Part shown: in pieces, positions 35,199 through 43,910 of the stretch
How positions within the stretch are numbered: the first letter of the stretch is position 1
How the letters are laid out: each line of letters begins with the position of its first letter
Origin: RHKX01 sp963743875
GTDB lineage: Bacteria; Actinomycetota; Thermoleophilia; Solirubrobacterales; 70-9
Length of the DNA: 64,000 nt
Direction: 5' to 3'
Assembly: GCA_963743875.1 (NCBI GenBank)
Contig: CAVURM010000001.1
Location: 310,001-374,000, forward strand
Translations under genes and position numbers: made by a program
The notes under the pieces: model-generated
The model's database searches: none
What the model saw: only the letters and a program-made list of their open reading frames with translations
Told to the model about the DNA's origin: nothing

Positions 35199-36824
35199 AT
35201 GAGCGCTGATCACGGCACCGACACCCATTCAGAGGACCCGGCCCCCTACGAGCGGGTCGAGATCTTCGACACGACGCTGCGGGACGGCGAGCAATCCCCC
35301 GGGATCTCGCTGAACACACAGGAGAAGGTCGAGATCGCCAGTCAACTCGCCCGACTCGGCGTCGATGTGATCGAGGCGGGCTTCCCGATCACCTCCCCCG
35401 GCGACTTCGAGGCGGTCCAGGCGATCGCGAGAACAGTGGAGGGCCCGGTCGTCTGTGGCCTGGCTCGCACCCAGAAGGGAGACATCGACGCGGCGTGGGG
35501 TGCGGTCGGAGACTCCGAAAGGCCGCGGATCCACACGTTCATCTCGACCTCCGACATCCACATCGAACACCAGCTGCGAACCGATCGCGAGGATGTCAAG
35601 GGTCAGGCCAAGGCAGCGGTTGCCCATGCCCGGGAACTCTGCGACGACGTCGAGTTCTCACCCATGGACGCGACCCGCGCCGAGCTGGAGTTCACGGCGG
35701 AGGTCTGCGGCATCGCGATCGCCGAGGGCGCCGGCGTCATCAACATCCCCGACACCGTTGGCTACACGACTCCTGACGAGTACACCGCGTTTCTGGGCAG
35801 GCTCTACGAGTTACTGCCGGAGCTGGCCGACGTCCGCCTGTCGGTTCACTGCCACGACGACCTGGGGCTCGCGGTTGCGAACTCCTTCGCCGGAGTTACG
35901 GCGGGAGCGCGTCAGGTCGAATGCGCCGTCAACGGGATCGGTGAGCGAGCTGGCAACTGCGCGCTCGAGGAGATCGTGATGCTCCTGCGGACGAGGCGCG
36001 GCGATCACGGCTTCGACACGACCCTCGAGACGACCGAGCTGGCCCGGACGAGTCGCATGGTCTCGCGGTTCACCGGATACGCGGTGCAACCGAACAAGGC
36101 GATCATCGGCCGCAACGCGTTCGCACATGAGTCGGGCATCCACCAGGACGGCGTGCTCAAGGAGCGAACGACGTTCGAGATCATGGACGCTCGCGACGTC
36201 GGCTTCGATTCCAATCAGATCGTGCTCGGAAAGCACTCGGGCCGTCATGCGCTCAAGGACGCGCTGCAGCAGCTGGGCTTCGTGGTCGAGGGCAACGCCC
36301 TGAATCAGGCCTTCAAACGGTTCAAGGAGCTGGCCGACAAGAAGAAGCAGGTCACCTCCCTGGACCTCGAGGCCATCGTCTCCGATGAGATGCGCGATTC
36401 CTCGCAGAAGTACGAGCTCGCGTGGTTCGCCGTCGAGGCGGGCACCGGCCGCGACCCGTTGGCCAGGGTGGGAGTCACCACCCCCGCCGGCGACGAGGTC
36501 AGCGGCGAGTCGGGCGGGGACGGCCCGGTGGATGCGGTCTTCGGAGCGATCCAGAAGGCGGTGGACACTCGCTGTGAGCTCAACCGATTCTCTGTGTCCG
36601 CGGTCGGCGAGGGCGACGACGCCCTCGGAGAGGTGACCGTGATGCTGCGGGCACACGGCCGCCTGGCGAGCGGGCAGGGGGTCTCCACGGACATAATCGA
36701 AGCCTCGGCGCAGGCGTACGTGCGAGCGCTCGCCAACGCCCTGGACGGCGCGGCGGTTCGTGAGGCCGAGTCGTTGGTGGCGGATGCGGCCTCGACGGCC
36801 TCACCGTTCCCGCCTGGCCCATAG
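35199..36824 (+). CDS. leuA: 2-Isopropylmalate synthase
   Basis: A 541-residue acyltransferase condensing acetyl-CoA with 2-ketoisovalerate, first committed step to leucine. TIM-barrel part: VEIFDTTLRDGEQSPGISL, EAGFPITSPGDFEAVQ, VHCHDDLGLAVANS (metal His), NGIGERAGNCALEEIVM, and HESGIHQDG. The C-terminal third is the LeuA regulatory dimer domain for leucine feedback. AAGGAG 7 nt before ATG is a strong site, possibly masked by the leader. Divergent from the PerM-type permease; followed closely by an SDR gene. Confidence 0.96.
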   Translation: MSADHGTDTHSEDPAPYERVEIFDTTLRDGEQSPGISLNTQEKVEIASQLARLGVDVIEAGFPITSPGDFEAVQAIARTVEGPVVCGLARTQKGDIDAAWGAVGDSERPRIHTFISTSDIHIEHQLRTDREDVKGQAKAAVAHARELCDDVEFSPMDATRAELEFTAEVCGIAIAEGAGVINIPDTVGYTTPDEYTAFLGRLYELLPELADVRLSVHCHDDLGLAVANSFAGVTAGARQVECAVNGIGERAGNCALEEIVMLLRTRRGDHGFDTTLETTELARTSRMVSRFTGYAVQPNKAIIGRNAFAHESGIHQDGVLKERTTFEIMDARDVGFDSNQIVLGKHSGRHALKDALQQLGFVVEGNALNQAFKRFKELADKKKQVTSLDLEAIVSDEMRDSSQKYELAWFAVEAGTGRDPLARVGVTTPAGDEVSGESGGDGPVDAVFGAIQKAVDTRCELNRFSVSAVGEGDDALGEVTVMLRAHGRLASGQGVSTDIIEASAQAYVRALANALDGAAVREAESLVADAASTASPFPPGP

Positions 36825-36827
36825 ACT
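36822..36827 (+). promoter_or_regulatory. -10 element inside the leuA 3' end
   Basis: TAGACT, which includes the leuA stop codon, ends 7 nt before the GTG at 36835 of the SDR gene, the same leaderless spacing as elsewhere in the window. Confidence 0.4.
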
Positions 36828-36834
36828 CACGCTC

Positions 36835-37584
36835 GTGGGAGCACTCGACGGCAAGGTTGCGGCGATCACCGGCGCTTCGTCGGGTATCGGCGAGGCCACG
36901 GCGTTGGCCCTGGTCGCCGAGGGTGCGACGGTGGCGCTCGCGGCCCGACGCACGGATCGGATCACGGATCTGGCGGCGCGAATCGAGGCCGACGGCGGCA
37001 GGGCGCTGGCGATCGAGACCGACATCACCGACGAGTCGCAGGCGAACAAGTTCATTGAGCGGAGCAACGAGGAGCTCGGCGGGCTCGACATTCTCGTCAA
37101 CAACGCCGGCCTGATGCTGCTCGGCCCCGTCGCGGGGGCGCCGACCGAGCAATGGCGGCAGATGATCGACGTCAATCTGCTCGGCCTCCTCTACTGCACC
37201 CATGCAGCCCTGCCGATCATGGGCGCCGCCGGGAGCGGGGATGTCGTCAACGTTGCCTCCGTCGCCGGACGGATAGCCGCCGCCGGCAGTGGCGTCTACA
37301 ACATGACCAAATGGGGGGTGGTCGGCTTCTCGGAAGCACTCCGCCAGGAGTGCTCGCGGGCCGGGGTTCGCGTCACCGCGATCGAGCCCGGCTGGGTCGA
37401 CACCGAGCTGCAGGGCCACAACGAGCATCCGCTGGTCGTCGAGCGAATGAACAAGCTGATCGAGACGATCGACAAGATCCTCGAGCCCGAGGACATCGCC
37501 CGTGCGATCACCTTCGCGGTCACCCAGCCGCCGCACGTGAGCATCAACGAGATGTTGATCCGCCCGACGACCTCGTCGCGCTGA
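36835..37584 (+). CDS. Short-chain dehydrogenase/reductase
   Basis: A 249-residue classical SDR. NAD(P)-binding ITGASSGIGEATAL at about residues 12-25, the NNAG motif in ILVNNAGLML, catalytic Ser in VVNVASVAGR, YxxxK in VYNMTKWGVVGFSEAL, and IEPGWVDTEL. The Arg-rich AARRTDR after the second strand favours NADP. Related to YdfG-type 3-hydroxy acid/serine dehydrogenases, but substrate cannot be assigned. GTG 36835 was chosen because homology starts there. Confidence 0.88.
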   Translation: MGALDGKVAAITGASSGIGEATALALVAEGATVALAARRTDRITDLAARIEADGGRALAIETDITDESQANKFIERSNEELGGLDILVNNAGLMLLGPVAGAPTEQWRQMIDVNLLGLLYCTHAALPIMGAAGSGDVVNVASVAGRIAAAGSGVYNMTKWGVVGFSEALRQECSRAGVRVTAIEPGWVDTELQGHNEHPLVVERMNKLIETIDKILEPEDIARAITFAVTQPPHVSINEMLIRPTTSSR

Positions 37585-37720
37585 ACCCACGGGGGAGACG
37601 CTTGGCAGAGGCCCCGCCGGGGGCCTTCCCGGGACGTGGGTCGGCGTGAGCGCACCAGGGGTGTACCGAACGACCCACGTCCACCGCGGGCGCGAAGGTG
37701 GGTCACTGAAGTCCGGACGG

Positions 37721-37740
37721 TTGTATGTGATACCGTACAA
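37721..37740. promoter_or_regulatory. Imperfect palindrome upstream of the XRE-cupin gene
   Basis: TTGTATGTGATACCGTACAA, outer arms TTGTAtG/CgTACAA matching 6 of 7, 52 bp before the start codon of the regulator at 37793. A plausible autoregulatory operator overlapping the promoter. The rest of the 208-bp gap shows nothing further. Confidence 0.35.
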
Positions 37741-37792
37741 GCACGCGGATGAGCCAAGCGAACGACCTACGGGCGCTCACTCCGAGCACGAG

Positions 37793-38428
37793 ATGACTGC
37801 AGCAACTGCCGGAACACTCCAGAGCCGCAATGCCGCGCCCCAGGAGGCCGGTGGCCCGGTTGTCGCTCCGGTCGAGATCGGCGTCCGCGTGAAGGCCCTG
37901 CGGGAGGCGATGGGTCTGTCGTTGCGGGACCTGGCCGAACGCTGCGACGTCGGCTCGGCGACCCTCTCGCAGGTCGAGCGCGGCGAGAGCAGCCCGACGC
38001 TTGCGGTTGCCGCCCGGATCGCCGACGGCCTCGAGCTGACCCTCTCGCAGTTGCTGCGCCTCGATGAGACCCGCCACGTCGTCGTCGTGCGCCGCGGCAG
38101 CGGTCGCAGCAGCAGCCGACCGGGCCACGAGATCGAGGAACTGACACCTCCGTTGCCCGGCCAGCGTGCCGACGTCTCCCGCCACCGCCTGTCCGCCGGC
38201 GCCTCGACCGGAGGAGCCGGCGATCCGCCGATCCACGAGCCCGGCAGCCGCGAGACCGTCGTCGTCCTCGCGGGAACGGTGGAGCTGACCGTCGACGGCG
38301 AGGTCCACACCCTTGGCGGCGGCGACAGCGCTACCTTCGACGCCGACCTTCCCCACCATCTCCACAACCCGGACGGGGGCGCCGCCGAGATCCTGGCCGT
38401 GATCGCCGCCGGACTGCGACGAAGCTGA
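37793..38428 (+). CDS. XRE-family regulator with C-terminal cupin
   Basis: A 211-residue HTH-cupin protein. HTH at residues about 31-85 (VRVKALREAMGLSLRDLAERCDVGSATLSQVERGESSPTL); an Arg/Ser-rich linker; cupin at about 135-205 (PIHEPGSRETVVVLAGTVELTVDGEVHTLGGGD, FDADLPHHLHNPDG). This class senses a small ligand in the cupin and represses nearby metabolic genes. It lies 44 bp before leuC in the same direction, so control of leuCD or an upstream SDR is possible but unproven. ATG 37793 is supported by the domain start; upstream residues are non-homologous. Confidence 0.82.
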   Translation: MTAATAGTLQSRNAAPQEAGGPVVAPVEIGVRVKALREAMGLSLRDLAERCDVGSATLSQVERGESSPTLAVAARIADGLELTLSQLLRLDETRHVVVVRRGSGRSSSRPGHEIEELTPPLPGQRADVSRHRLSAGASTGGAGDPPIHEPGSRETVVVLAGTVELTVDGEVHTLGGGDSATFDADLPHHLHNPDGGAAEILAVIAAGLRRS

Positions 38429-38472
38429 CCGAGGCAACCGATGAACCCACCGACGAGGACGAGGAGCCGACG

Positions 38473-39891
38473 ATGACCCCACAGACGATGTTCGACAAGA
38501 TCTGGCAGCGACACGAGGTTGCCGACAACCTGATCTACATCGACCTCCACCTCGTCCACGAGGTCACCTCTCCGCAGGCCTTCGACGGCCTCCGCCTGGC
38601 CGATCGCAGGGTGCGCAGGCCCGACCGGACCCTGGCGACCGCCGACCACAACGTCCCGACCGACGACACTCCGGTGGCCCGCATGATCGCCGACGAGCTG
38701 TCCCGAAAACAGGTCGAGGCGCTGGAGGCGAACTGCGAGGAGTTCGGCGTGCCGCTCTATTCGCTGGGCTCCAATCGGCGCGGCATCGTCCACGTGATCG
38801 GCCCGGAGCTTGGGATCACCCAGCCGGGGATGACGATCGTCTGCGGCGACTCCCACACCGCCACCCATGGCGCCTTCGGGGCGCTCGCGTTCGGTATCGG
38901 CACGTCCGAGGTCGAGCACGTGCTCGCGACGCAGACGCTGGTTCAGCGCCGTCCGAAGACGATGCGGATCAACTACACCGGCGAGCTGGCCGACGGGGTC
39001 AGCGCCAAGGACATGATCCTGGCGACGATCGGTCGCCTGGGAACCGGCGGCATGGTCGGCTACGTGGTCGAGTTCGCCGGCGAGACCGTCCGCAACCTCT
39101 CGATGGAGGGGCGGATGACGATGTGCAACATGACCATCGAGGGCGGCGGTCGGGCCGGGATGATCGCCCCTGACGAGACGACGTTCGAATACGTCCGCGG
39201 CCGGCCGGGGGCGCCCACCGACTTCGAGGCTGCCGTCGCCGATTGGCGCGAGCTGGGTTCCGACGAGGGCGCCGATTTCGACGCCGAGATCGACATCGAT
39301 GCCTCCACGCTCTCGCCGATGGTGACCTGGGGCACGAACCCGGGAATGGTCACCGAGGTGGCATCCCACGTGCCCGACCCGTCAACCCTCGAGGGCCCGG
39401 TCGACGGTGAAACCGCCGAGCGGGCGCTGACCTACATGGCGCTCGAACCCGGGACACCGATCACCGAGATCGCCCTCGACCGGGTGTTCATCGGGTCGTG
39501 CACCAATTCTCGGATCGAGGACCTGCGGGCCGCCGCCTCGATGGTCGAGGGCCGCAAGGTCGCGGCGACCGTTCGGGCCATGGTCGTGCCCGGCTCCGAA
39601 CAGGTGCGCCGAGACGCCGAGGAGGAGGGGCTGCACGAGGTCTTCCGCGGCGCGGGTTTCGAGTGGCGCGCCTCGGGTTGCTCGATGTGTCTGGGCATGA
39701 ACCCCGACATCCTGATCGAGGGGGAGCGCTGCGCTTCGACGTCGAACCGGAACTTCGAAGGGCGACAGGGCAAGGGCGGAAGAACGCATCTGGTCAGCCC
39801 GCGGATGGCCGCGGCCGCCGCCATCGAGGGCCATTTCGTCGATATCCGTGAATGGCAGCAAGCCGAGACGAGCGTTGGAGGTAACTCATGA
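38473..39891 (+). CDS. leuC: 3-Isopropylmalate dehydratase large subunit
   Basis: A 472-residue aconitase-family subunit isomerising 2- to 3-isopropylmalate. Cluster ligands are visible: Cys in FIGSCTNSRIEDL and the pair in ASGCSMCLGMNPD; the substrate region IVCGDSHTATHGAFGALAFGIGTSEVEHV is LeuC-type. GAGGAG lies upstream of ATG 38473. leuD overlaps its stop by 4 bp. The [4Fe-4S] cluster is oxygen-sensitive in this family. Confidence 0.97.
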   Translation: MTPQTMFDKIWQRHEVADNLIYIDLHLVHEVTSPQAFDGLRLADRRVRRPDRTLATADHNVPTDDTPVARMIADELSRKQVEALEANCEEFGVPLYSLGSNRRGIVHVIGPELGITQPGMTIVCGDSHTATHGAFGALAFGIGTSEVEHVLATQTLVQRRPKTMRINYTGELADGVSAKDMILATIGRLGTGGMVGYVVEFAGETVRNLSMEGRMTMCNMTIEGGGRAGMIAPDETTFEYVRGRPGAPTDFEAAVADWRELGSDEGADFDAEIDIDASTLSPMVTWGTNPGMVTEVASHVPDPSTLEGPVDGETAERALTYMALEPGTPITEIALDRVFIGSCTNSRIEDLRAAASMVEGRKVAATVRAMVVPGSEQVRRDAEEEGLHEVFRGAGFEWRASGCSMCLGMNPDILIEGERCASTSNRNFEGRQGKGGRTHLVSPRMAAAAAIEGHFVDIREWQQAETSVGGNS

Positions 39892-40448
39892 ATCCCGTGG
39901 AGGTCATCGAGGGGAAGGTCACGTTCCTGGATCGATCCGACGTCGATACCGACCAGATCATCCCCAAGCAGTTCCTGAAGCGGATTGAGCGGACCGGCTT
40001 CGGCGAGTTCCTGTTCTACGACTGGCTGCGCGACGGTGAGATCGAGCTCGAGCCGAACCCGGTTCTCGTCTCGGGCCCCAACTTCGGCTCCGGATCGTCG
40101 CGCGAGCACGCCGTCTGGGCCCTGGCCGACTACGGATTCCGGGCCGTGATCGCTCCATCGTTCTCGGACATCTTCTACTCGAACTCGACCAAGAACGGGT
40201 TCCTTCCGGTTGTGCTTCCGCGCGAGCATTGCCGGGGCATCGCGGAGGCCGGCATGGTCCGGATCGACCTCGACGACCAGACCGTCGACTATGCAGGGGG
40301 CGTGGTCCGATTCGAGATCGAGGAGGAGATCAAGCATCGTCTGCTCGGCGGTCACGACGAGATCTCGGTCACCCTGCAGTCGGTCGAGGCAATCGACTCC
40401 TATGAGGAGTCCCATCCGGCGGTGGGTGCGGCGACCACCTCCCTGTGA
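39888..40448 (+). CDS. leuD: 3-Isopropylmalate dehydratase small subunit
   Basis: A 186-residue swivel-domain partner of LeuC. DRSDVDTDQIIPKQFLKRIERTGFGEFLFYDW, GPNFGSGSSREHAVWALADYGFRAVIAPSFSDIFYSNSTKNGFLPV are the standard LeuD motifs. Start overlaps the leuC stop (ATGA), with a GGAGG upstream; its stop overlaps the methyltransferase start (GTGA), making a coupled three-gene unit. Confidence 0.97.
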   Translation: MNPVEVIEGKVTFLDRSDVDTDQIIPKQFLKRIERTGFGEFLFYDWLRDGEIELEPNPVLVSGPNFGSGSSREHAVWALADYGFRAVIAPSFSDIFYSNSTKNGFLPVVLPREHCRGIAEAGMVRIDLDDQTVDYAGGVVRFEIEEEIKHRLLGGHDEISVTLQSVEAIDSYEESHPAVGAATTSL

Positions 40449-41209
40449 GCAGGGACTGGGACGCCGGAACCTACGACCGCGTTTCGGCTCCTCAGCAGCA
40501 ATGGGCCGGCGCTGTCATCGACCGGCTGCGCCTGCGAGGCGATGAGTTCGTCCTCGATGCCGGATGCGGCACCGGTCGCGTGACCCAGCTGCTGCTCGAT
40601 CAGCTCCCGGACGGGCGGGTCGTCGCAGTCGACGGTTCAGAGGCGATGGTCGCGGAGGCTCGCGCGATTCTCGATCCAGATCGGACAACTGTGATTCACG
40701 CCGACTTGACGGAGCTCGAGCTCGCCGCCCCCGTCGACGCCGTCTTCAGCAACGCGGTGTTTCACTGGATCCTCGACCACGACCGCCTCTTCGCCGCGCT
40801 CTCCGACGCCCTCGTGCCGGGCGGGAGACTGGAGGCGCAATGCGGAGGCGAGGGAAACGTGGCCCGGTTCTACGCGACGGTTCGCGAGGTGGCGTCCGAG
40901 GATCGCTTCGCCGACCTGCCGGCGAGCTTCGATCCCCACAACTTCCCCGGCATCGAGGCGACCGGCGCGGTCCTCGCCGCGAACGACTTCGAGGACATCG
41001 AGTGCGACCTCGTTCCTCGTCCGGTGCACCCTCCCGAGCCACGTGAGTTCATTCGCAGCGTCTGTCTCGGGGCTCATCTGGAGCTCCTGCCCGAGGGTCG
41101 CCGCGCTGAGCTGCTCGACGCCATCATGGAGCGCCTCGGGCCGGAGCCGGAACTGGACTACGTCCGGCTCAACATCTCGGCAAGAAAAAGGGCGGCCCCG
41201 GCCTGTTGA
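40445..41209 (+). CDS. SAM-dependent methyltransferase, trans-aconitate methyltransferase-like
   Basis: A 254-residue class I methyltransferase. Motif I is FVLDAGCGTGRVT (36-48), acidic motif VVAVDGSEAMV, motif IV SNAVFHWILDHDRLFAAL and the Tam-like GGRLEAQCGGEGN; the opening DWDAGTYDRVSAPQQQWA also resembles Tam. Tam methylates trans-aconitate; the fungal counterpart acts on isopropylmalate. Overlap with leuD suggests it detoxifies or modifies an intermediate of LeuCD. Assignment to Tam is by memory of the motif pattern. The 3' end contains the terminator of the opposite-strand gene. Confidence 0.75.
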   Translation: MSRDWDAGTYDRVSAPQQQWAGAVIDRLRLRGDEFVLDAGCGTGRVTQLLLDQLPDGRVVAVDGSEAMVAEARAILDPDRTTVIHADLTELELAAPVDAVFSNAVFHWILDHDRLFAALSDALVPGGRLEAQCGGEGNVARFYATVREVASEDRFADLPASFDPHNFPGIEATGAVLAANDFEDIECDLVPRPVHPPEPREFIRSVCLGAHLELLPEGRRAELLDAIMERLGPEPELDYVRLNISARKRAAPAC

Positions 41210-41226
41210 AGAAGCCGTGACCGCCC
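41185..41226 (-). terminator. Intrinsic terminator of the minus-strand lipoprotein gene
   Basis: Read on the minus strand: GGGCGG, an internal GGC/GCC step, CCGCCC, then TTTTT. It lies 36 nt past the stop codon of the gene at 41262-41660 and overlaps the 3' end of the methyltransferase gene. Confidence 0.75.
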
Positions 41227-41261
41227 AGTCCCTGCGGTCGACCCGAGGGCCGACCGATTGC

Positions 41262-41660
41262 CTAGCCGGCCGCCTGCAGCGACTTGACTGCCTGGTCGGC
41301 TGCCTGCTGGCAGATGCCGAGCGCGGTCTCGGCGGCGTCTCCGCCGGCGGCTTCAGCCTGCGTTGCGCACTGCTCGAAGGCATCACGTGCCTGCGCGCAG
41401 GCGGTCTCACCGGCGCTCTCGGCGGCGGTGCCGTCGATCGCGTCGATGCATGCGTTGTAGACGTCATCGGCGGTGGCACCGTCGGAGGAGGTGTCCTCCG
41501 ACGTAACGGACGTGTCGTCACCTGACACGGTCGTCGAGGCGTCCGAGTTCTCGACCGTGACATCCGTGCCGCTCGTCTCGTCGCTGTCACCGCAGGCCGC
41601 GACGAGCAGGCCACAGGCGAGCACTCCGACGACCAGCAGAATCCATACGTTCTTCCGCAT
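41262..41660 (-). CDS. Small Ala/Thr-rich lipoprotein, unknown function
   Basis: A 132-residue exported lipoprotein: basic MRKN start, hydrophobic core, lipobox LVAAC (Cys 23). A Ser/Thr/Asp-rich linker follows, then an Ala-rich helical domain with four cysteines (NACIDAI, ETACAQA, EQCATQA, GICQQAA), which could form two disulfides. GGAGGGAAAG just before ATG 41660 fixes the start, excluding a longer upstream frame. No named family recognised. It ends at an intrinsic terminator and is divergent from leuB. Confidence 0.75.
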   Translation of the reverse strand: MRKNVWILLVVGVLACGLLVAACGDSDETSGTDVTVENSDASTTVSGDDTSVTSEDTSSDGATADDVYNACIDAIDGTAAESAGETACAQARDAFEQCATQAEAAGGDAAETALGICQQAADQAVKSLQAAG

Positions 41661-41768
41661 TCTTTCCCTCCGGTTTGACCCTGGTACGAATCCGACCTGC
41701 ATCATGCGGCCGGGCCGCCGCAGCCTAACCGTCCCGGGGGTCATTAGCGATACGGTGGCGCGAGCGCG

Positions 41769-42849
41769 ATGGACCAGCCAGGCCACATTCCGAAGATCGT
41801 CGTCCTGGCGGGTGACGGAATCGGCCCCGAGATCGTCGCCGCAACGCGGCTCCTGCTGAATCGGATCGGCGAGTTTCGCCTACGAGGAGCAGCTGATCGG
41901 CGGCATCTCGATCGACGAGCTCGGCAGCCCACTCACCGAGGCGACGCTGGACGCCTGTCGCAGCGCCGATGCAGTGCTGCTCGGTGCCGTCGGGGGCCCG
42001 AAGTGGGATACGACGGACCCCGACGCTCCGCGCCCGGAGCAGGGTCTGCTGGGCCTGCGCAAGGGCCTTGGGCTCTACGCCAATCTGCGCCCGGTCAAGC
42101 CGCTTGCGGCGTTGATCGAGGCGAGCCCGCTTCGTCGCGACCGGATCGAGGGAACCGATCTGCTGGTCGTTCGTGAGCTCACGGGAGGAATCTACTTCGG
42201 CAGGAAGGACCGCCAGCCCGAATCAGCCCTCGACGAGTGCGTCTACACGAGCGCCGAGATCACGCGGATCGCCCGGACCGCATTCGACGCTGCCGGGCGT
42301 CGCGCCGGGGGCTCGGGCGGAGGTCGGGTGACCTCAGTCGACAAGGCCAACGTGCTCGAGACCTCGCGCCTGTGGCGGGAGGTCGTGAGCGAGGTCGCCG
42401 GCGAGTTCCCGGAGGTGGCTCTGGATCATCTCCTCGTCGACAACGCGGCAATGCAACTCGTCTCCGATCCGTCGCAGTTCGACGTGATCGTGACCGAGAA
42501 CATGTTCGGCGACATCCTCAGCGACGAGGCTGCCATGATCACGGGCTCGCTCGGGATGCTGCCATCCGCGAGCCTCGGCGACGAGGGCCCAGGGGTGTTC
42601 GAGCCGGTTCACGGATCCGCTCCCGACATCGCCGGACAGGGCGTCTCGAATCCCCTCGCGACCTTCCTCTCGGCCGCGATGATGCTCAGGCACGGCCTCG
42701 AGGACGGCGCCGGCGCCGATCGGATCGAATCCGCCGTTGAGCGGGCCCTGGGAGAGGGGCTGCGCACGGCCGATCTATTCACGGGTGCCGACGACGAGCG
42801 CCAGGTCGGGACGGCGGAGATGACCGAAGCCGTGATCGCTGCGCTCTGA
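41769..42849 (+). pseudogene. leuB: 3-Isopropylmalate dehydrogenase, frame broken once
   Basis: NAD enzyme oxidising and decarboxylating 3-isopropylmalate to ketoisocaproate. Residues 1-36 (KIVVLAGDGIGPEIVAATRLLL ...) are in one frame; from 41878 the next frame continues AYEEQLIGGISIDELG, LLGAVGGPKWD, GLYANLRPVKP, VRELTGGIYFG, VTSVDKANVLETSRLWREV, VDNAAMQL, ENMFGDILSDEA and GSAPDIAGQG. The break is in TTTC at 41874-41877, consistent with one extra T. Relative to Bacillus-type LeuB the junction is also about five residues short, so a 14-nt deletion is an alternative. Otherwise full length (about 359 residues) and well conserved. Confidence 0.9.
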
Positions 42850-42912
42850 GCTTCGACAGCCGCGCCTTCATCCGCAATAATCGCCCCTCGCGAAGCAAGC
42901 TAAGGAGGACAC

Positions 42913-43842
42913 GTGGAGAAGGCTGAAACGATCTGGATGAACGGCGAGTTCGTCGCATGGGACGACGCCAAGGTCCACGTACTCAGCCACGGCCTCCACT
43001 ACGGGACCGGCGTCTTCGAGGGCATCCGGGCCTACGAGACCGAGAGCGGTACGGCCGTGTTCCGTCATCGTGATCACCTCTCCCGGTTGCTCAAGTCGGC
43101 TGAGCTCTATTACCTTCCGATGCCCTTCGGGATCGAGGAGCTGCGTTCGGCGACCAACGAGCTGATCCGCAGAAACGGGCTCGCCTCCTGCTACATCCGC
43201 CCGATCGCGTTCCGGGGCTACGGGGAGATGGGGCTGTTCGCCACCTCCCCGGTGGAGGTGACGATCGCGACCTGGCCATGGGGCGCCTACCTGGGCGAGG
43301 AGGGCAAGCAGAACGGCATCACGGCGAAGGTCTCTTCGTGGCGTCGGATCTCCGCCGACGGGCTGATCCCGCAGGCCAAGGCTTCGGGCCAATATCTGAA
43401 CTCCATCCTGGCGAAGACCGAGGCTCACAACGCCGGCTACGAGGAGGCGATCCTGCTCGACCAGCGGGGGATGGTCTGCGAGGGATCCGGGGAGAACATC
43501 TTCGTGGTCCGCGAGGGGGAGATCCTGACACCCCCTCATACCGCATCGATCCTGGACGGCGTCAACCGGCGCTCAGTCATCCAGATCGCCCGGGACCTGG
43601 GCTACACGGTGGTCGAGCGCGACATCGGACGGTCCGAGCTGTATCTGGCCGAGGAGATATTCCTCACCGGGACGGCCGCCGAGCTCGTGCCGGTGCGCGA
43701 GATCGATGACCACCCGATCAAGGCGCCCGGCGAGATCACGAGCGTGATCGCAGCGAAGTTCGACGATGCCCTGCACGGTCGCGCTCCGGAGTACTCGGAA
43801 TGGTTGGACCCGGTGGACGAACCGAGTAAGGTCGCTACCTGA
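42913..43842 (+). CDS. ilvE: Branched-chain amino acid aminotransferase
   Basis: A 309-residue class IV PLP enzyme, last step of Val, Leu and Ile synthesis. WMNGEFVAWDDAKVHVLSHGLHYGTGVFEGIRAY, RPIAFRGYGEMG, the PLP Lys in IPQAKASGQYLNS, EGSGENIFVV and FLTGTAAELVPVREID follow the IlvE pattern closely. AAGGAGG precedes the GTG start. The 5' gap may form a GCTTCG/CGAAGC hairpin (42850-42894). The stop overlaps the ATG of a short leader frame before cimA. Confidence 0.96.
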   Translation: MEKAETIWMNGEFVAWDDAKVHVLSHGLHYGTGVFEGIRAYETESGTAVFRHRDHLSRLLKSAELYYLPMPFGIEELRSATNELIRRNGLASCYIRPIAFRGYGEMGLFATSPVEVTIATWPWGAYLGEEGKQNGITAKVSSWRRISADGLIPQAKASGQYLNSILAKTEAHNAGYEEAILLDQRGMVCEGSGENIFVVREGEILTPPHTASILDGVNRRSVIQIARDLGYTVVERDIGRSELYLAEEIFLTGTAAELVPVREIDDHPIKAPGEITSVIAAKFDDALHGRAPEYSEWLDPVDEPSKVAT

Positions 43843-43910
43843 TGCGATTCGCGCCCGAACCTGTGCCGACGCCGGCACGCCGCCGAATTATCGGCTCCGC
43901 AGCCGCCTAG
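43842..43910 (+). CDS. Possible cimA leader peptide
   Basis: A 22-codon frame beginning MRFAPEPVPTPARRRII and ending in GSAAA, starting on the last base of the ilvE stop codon. It contains adjacent Ile codons (ATT ATC) just before a strong hairpin that spans its stop codon. Ile is the end product of the CimA route, which makes a leader peptide plausible; two codons is a weak signal compared with leuL, so this is tentative. Confidence 0.3.
   Translation: MRFAPEPVPTPARRRIIGSAAA

Noticed and set aside
41769..42176. Separate short gene at the leuB 5' end
   Set aside because: After residue 36 the translation loses all similarity, while the other frame continues LeuB exactly; this is one gene with a frame break.
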